Below are positions 61,401 through 64,000 of a stretch of 64,000 nucleotides of DNA, in pieces (the stretch's first letter is position 1; every line of letters starts with the position of its first letter). This stretch comes from Sporosarcina psychrophila (lineage in GTDB: Bacteria; Bacillota; Bacilli; Bacillales_A; Planococcaceae): NCBI RefSeq assembly GCF_001590685.1, contig NZ_CP014616.1:3905001-3969000 (forward strand), written 5' to 3'. The translations under genes were made by a program, and so were the position numbers. The notes beneath the pieces were generated by a model that did not search any database, was not told the DNA's origin, and worked only from the letters and a program-made list of their open reading frames with translations.

Positions 61401-63585
61401 CCATTTTTTTCGCATCTGCAATATAGTTTGAGAATGTAATTTTCCCTGGACTAGCAATGTCCGCCGTTTCCGCAGTTGTTAGACCAAAGATACCGACTTT
61501 TTCACCGTTTATTTCTTTTACAATTCCCGTGTAGATATTGCTGCTTTCAGGAGTTGTTGAAATTTTTGTATTGAACAGCCCATTAAACAATGGATCTTTC
61601 GAAAAATCTACGTTCGATGATACAAATGGGAAGTCTGCTGCTTTAATGAAGTCGACCAATGCTTTGTGACCTTCCTTTGATGAACCAAGGTCAAACTCAT
61701 GGTTACCAAATGTCATAGCATCGACTTTCATTAAATTCATAAATTCTAAGTCTGCTTGTCCTAGGAATTCATTAAAATATAAAGTACCTGAGAAAACATC
61801 CCCTGCATTTAATAACAATGCATCCGGTTTAACTGTCCGTACTTCTTTCACTGCTGTAACAAGCCTTGGTGCTTTGTCGGTATTCGCATGTATATCATTT
61901 ACGTGCATTAAAGAAAGGTTAAACGTTTTTCCATCATAGATGATTGGTGGATTCGGGTTTGGATTCGGGCTAGGGTCCCTATCTGAGCCTGTGTTCCCAC
62001 CATTAGTACCACCGCTATTGGATCCATCAAAATTCACAATAACATCTTTTAACGTTATTCCCTCTGGTAGGTCAAAACTAGCAACTTTTGTTCTATCTCC
62101 TAATGTAATTGTTGTACCTTTAAGTTTAACAATGACTTTTTGGATTTCCCCAATTGTTAAGAGCTTCAAGTCAATTTTGTATTCGACGATAACATTTTTG
62201 ATAGTGGCTGTTCCATCAATCGACAATGCATTAGGCGTGTTCACTGATAGGTTGTCCACTGACGCGTCAAGCGTTACCTTCGTCGCACCTTTTTCGACAG
62301 TCACTTTTGGCAATGTAATTCCCTTATCGGCTTTTAAGTGGACGTTCGATAAAAGAGTGAAGCCTTGGGCTGTTGAATTCCCTTTTACTTCAATTAGTAC
62401 TTTTTTACTCTTCGACACTTCAACAGTTTGGATGACAGAGTCCGTGAAAACAAAACTTGGTTCTTTCATTTCTACAGCAGCTGTTGAAAACACTTTATTG
62501 ACTTGGCTTACTGAGGTTTTATCGGTAAGATTTATTCCCCCTAAAACCGTCATTCCATTCGCTTTGAAACTGTTTTCTACCTCTGTCCCTATCTCTAAAT
62601 TGCCTGCAATCGTTATGTTTTTCAATGAAACATAATCACCATTAACACGTACTGTTCCTGCAAATTTAGATCCTTGTCCATCTAGTACAACATTGTTTAT
62701 TTCATTGCCATTCGCTGTAAGTTCAATTGAAGCAATTTCAATGAGTACGCCGTCTTTAACTGTATAGTCTAAGACTGCTCCTGAAAGAGCTGCCGAATTG
62801 GAAGCATTTAAAACTTCCTTCATGTCTGCGGACATTGCATATGTTCCAGTCGATAGCTTAACGGACTCATTTGTTACACTAACCAGTTTTCCCGTATTTT
62901 TGACTGTGGAGTCATTTTGATCAACAAGGGAAGCCGTTTCACTTCGAACGATTAAAGAAGCCATTTGCCCTCTTGTAACGAAAGCATTCGGTTCAAATGT
63001 AGTTGGTGTGGTTCCAGTTGTAATTTCATTGGTGATCAAAGCTTGAACATAATCTGCAAACCAGTGTTCAGCTTTCACATCTTTAAATGGGCTATTCGTA
63101 AGCTTGGCTTCTTCTAGATTAAATCCGATACTTATCATCTTGGCTATGTGCGCACGTGTCAATGACCCTCCAGGTTTAAATGTCTTATCGTCATACCCTT
63201 TTACTATACCTGCTTCAACAAGGGCAGCAATTCCCCCATAATGCGGGTCAGTCAATTTCAAATCTTTGAATCCCGGGTTTTTCACATTTTTTGTGTCTAG
63301 TCCAAGTGTTTGCGCTAAAACGCTTGCGATTTGTCCCCGAGTTACTGACTGATTAGGTTTAAAAGTTCCATCGGCAAAACCTTTTACTATACCTCTAGAA
63401 GCCAAACTTGTAACACTGTCATAGAAATGATGGCTTTCAATGTTCTTTACATCAGAAAACGTGGGGATTTCCACCTCATTGGCTTTTATATATACTGGTG
63501 CACCTACTGCTATCGTTCCAGTTGCTACCGCTAGAGCTAATGACGCCCCGAATACTTTTTGATATGGATTGGTATGCTTCTTCAT
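58465..63585 (-). CDS. SLH-anchored 5'-nucleotidase with choice-of-anchor I propeller
   Basis: A 1706-residue cell-surface enzyme. Signal peptide to about 35; three S-layer homology domains at about 40-215 (GIVKGFADGTFKPNQSVTRG, GIVKGYDDKTFKPGGSLTRA, TTFEPNAFVTRG) attach it to the wall. A beta-rich region follows, then a metallophosphoesterase and 5'-nucleotidase C-domain at about 552-1070 (LMHVNDIHAN, LLNAGDVFSG, TFGNHEFDLG, VGGHSHTQLD, AFQNGGGIRAD). A beta-propeller of the choice-of-anchor I/phytase-like type spans about 1095-1608 (ISVARY-type VSQVARYDSG, TPDGTKAIVANEGEPDD). AAAGGAGG precedes the ATG. It releases nucleosides and phosphate from extracellular nucleotides. Confidence 0.9.
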   Translation of the reverse strand: MKKHTNPYQKVFGASLALAVATGTIAVGAPVYIKANEVEIPTFSDVKNIESHHFYDSVTSLASRGIVKGFADGTFKPNQSVTRGQIASVLAQTLGLDTKNVKNPGFKDLKLTDPHYGGIAALVEAGIVKGYDDKTFKPGGSLTRAHIAKMISIGFNLEEAKLTNSPFKDVKAEHWFADYVQALITNEITTGTTPTTFEPNAFVTRGQMASLIVRSETASLVDQNDSTVKNTGKLVSVTNESVKLSTGTYAMSADMKEVLNASNSAALSGAVLDYTVKDGVLIEIASIELTANGNEINNVVLDGQGSKFAGTVRVNGDYVSLKNITIAGNLEIGTEVENSFKANGMTVLGGINLTDKTSVSQVNKVFSTAAVEMKEPSFVFTDSVIQTVEVSKSKKVLIEVKGNSTAQGFTLLSNVHLKADKGITLPKVTVEKGATKVTLDASVDNLSVNTPNALSIDGTATIKNVIVEYKIDLKLLTIGEIQKVIVKLKGTTITLGDRTKVASFDLPEGITLKDVIVNFDGSNSGGTNGGNTGSDRDPSPNPNPNPPIIYDGKTFNLSLMHVNDIHANTDKAPRLVTAVKEVRTVKPDALLLNAGDVFSGTLYFNEFLGQADLEFMNLMKVDAMTFGNHEFDLGSSKEGHKALVDFIKAADFPFVSSNVDFSKDPLFNGLFNTKISTTPESSNIYTGIVKEINGEKVGIFGLTTAETADIASPGKITFSNYIADAKKMVAEFEAMGVNKIVALTHIGFDDNAAMDNDQELAANVAGIDVIVGGHSHTQLDKPVVVDKDGNGKVKDKTIIVQAYQYSDYLGTLDVEFDKNGVVIGHAGKLIATVDKAEDVEAKEMLKKYADKISEIEKEEIGVTLETALESPRTGGDNTKPSVRKNETILGNLITDGMLIKAKQYNDKVVMAFQNGGGIRADIDAGPITVGDVIKVLPFGNTLATMEITGAEIKEAFELSVSTYPAESGGFLHVSGAKVEFDSSKPAGQRVVSINYQNSDGTYTAVEDAKTYTVATNAFTAKGGDGYDVLKKAYEQGRVTDLGLSDWENLREQLISLETIPTEIEGRIIDVAGQVVEPEPEPEPIKDPITGFYNTNPEKLAVSQVARYDSGQGETGTEILAYDAHLKIAFVTNGAVKGFDIVSFENLKSGTLTGITETTRVLLSSFGIDGVADTTSIASHPTKDLIAISAVSNPKTERGYIIFATKDGKFLKSVQVGALPDMVTFTPDGTKAIVANEGEPDDNAEKTSELIDPAGSISIIDVATYAHTELQFTEEMLDDKVRMSYQGKGKSYLAQLEPEYVTVSADSKTAYVSLQENNAIATVDLVKGEILQVKGLGVKDFSKTGNELDALKDGVVKLEKQPILSFYMPDAIETFTVGTGYTAQTYIITPNEGDARDYKGFSEDKKVDKIIDKVKLKAEHYAGYTQEELDAFDLTTLNDYKITTEDGKNEAGEYEALYGYGGRSFSIFNAKTMELAFDSGSDFESIIANDPRLKQYFNVSNDNVKVDDRSNSKGPEPESVVTGEMNGKMYAFIALERISGIMVYELTNPSSPEFVTFITSRDFSEEVAGDVAPEGLRFISAFESPTGNALLAATHEMSGTVAVYEFEGTGIPEIPVTPVTPVTLVSAADFSGTVEEPKVYAGNVKVSVTEAEKLENAVIMGDLILTGTPKDSLSITNIEVKGNADLSGLNGEILNMDGIIVDGEITL

Positions 63586-64000
63586 TTACTGACCTCCTTT
63601 AATCGTATGTAATTTGAGGATTGAGTTAATCCTTAAATTAAGGTTACCATTTTAAATCCCTTTAAATGTTAAGTGATTATTAATATTGGGGTGTATTGTT
63701 ATTTCATTGTAAAAAGTGTTAAATTTATCACATGTGTTGATTAACCAAAAACAACCAGCAAATAACTGAATCAACACTAGGCGCTTCGTGTACAGTATGA
63801 TTGGAATTGCTTTGGAATTAAACGACCTCTATACGATTACCGAAATGTCTTGATCTGTAGGGATGCGTATAGTTCTTATTCATCCCTCGAGCTCCAAATT
63901 CATACGTACACAAAGTGCTAAAGCTTTTCGGGACGAAAGAATAGCTGGGCGAGTTTTTCAAGCCTTTCTTACCTGCTCTTTATGCAAGAAGATGGTTAAT
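63586..64000. other. Upstream region of the nucleotidase gene, right edge of window
   Basis: 415 nt without a convincing gene. The first 150 nt are AT-rich and hold the nucleotidase promoter. TTTACA and ATAACA on the minus strand lie 11 bp apart at 63697-63713, reminiscent of Pho-box half-sites, with TTAACA nearby at 63717-63722 and 63667-63672. Beyond 63780 nothing was recognised. Confidence 0.4.

Noticed and set aside
61940-62635. Long plus-strand frame of 231 codons opposite the nucleotidase gene
   Set aside because: Shadow of the beta-rich region of the SLH nucleotidase, with a low-complexity product and no ribosome site.

Overview
The window is a chromosomal segment of a Gram-positive, moderately low-GC Bacillota. 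The B. subtilis-like YukE/YukD/EssB/EssC/EsaA/EssA set, strong AGGAGG-type ribosome sites, frequent TTG starts, an SLH-anchored surface enzyme and an Excalibur protein point to Bacillales, most likely a Sporosarcina-like member of the Planococcaceae (inference; no rRNA is present). Almost every gene is on the minus strand; the clear exception is a LysR regulator at 43851-44759. No tRNA, rRNA, CRISPR array or intact insertion sequence was found.

Layout. 0-4.2 kb: a TetR-controlled catabolic operon (TetR, NCS1 permease, DUF917 protein, hydantoinase/oxoprolinase running off the left edge) with a clear promoter and an operator-like palindrome. 4.2-15 kb: housekeeping and surface genes (alpha/beta hydrolase, pgi, Excalibur protein, secreted M14 carboxypeptidase, aldo/keto reductase) separated by short-period tandem repeat arrays. 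15-40.5 kb: a type VII secretion (T7SSb) island. 41-49.9 kb: an aminotransferase-V/dicarboxylate-symporter pair facing a LysR regulator, a GHL10 glycosidase, and an MFS-ureohydrolase unit with a sigma-54 promoter and its own enhancer-binding protein. 51.8-63.6 kb: a Bcr/CflA exporter, then two giant surface/secreted enzymes: a dual-nuclease protein and an SLH-anchored 5'-nucleotidase.

The T7SS island is the centre of interest. It carries a full export apparatus (EsxA/YukE, YukD, EssB, EssC, EsaA, EssA) flanked by two different toxin modules. Downstream is an LXG protein with a glycine-zipper C-terminus, its two small partner proteins, a six-helix membrane protein as candidate immunity factor, and two DUF5085-like proteins. 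Beyond these lie at least two decayed copies of the immunity/DUF5085 pair. Upstream is a lipase with a GHSLGG motif and a helical C-terminus, i.e. the reverse architecture described for TslA. It is preceded by four paralogous lipoproteins (one frameshifted) and a fifth, unrelated lipoprotein. Each of the three upstream lipoprotein repeats still carries the ribosome site and first 11-29 codons of a vanished lipase gene, recording how the array was built.

A second recurrent theme is two families of non-coding tandem arrays, one with 20-21 bp units around ATATGATCGG and one with about 21 bp units around TTGGACACTTTCG. In all six substantial arrays the repeat begins within about 75 bp beyond a terminator or terminator-like stem at the 3' end of a minus-strand gene. 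I know of no described element with this behaviour.

Limits: all calls are by eye from sequence and remembered family features. No database search, HMM or folding program was run.
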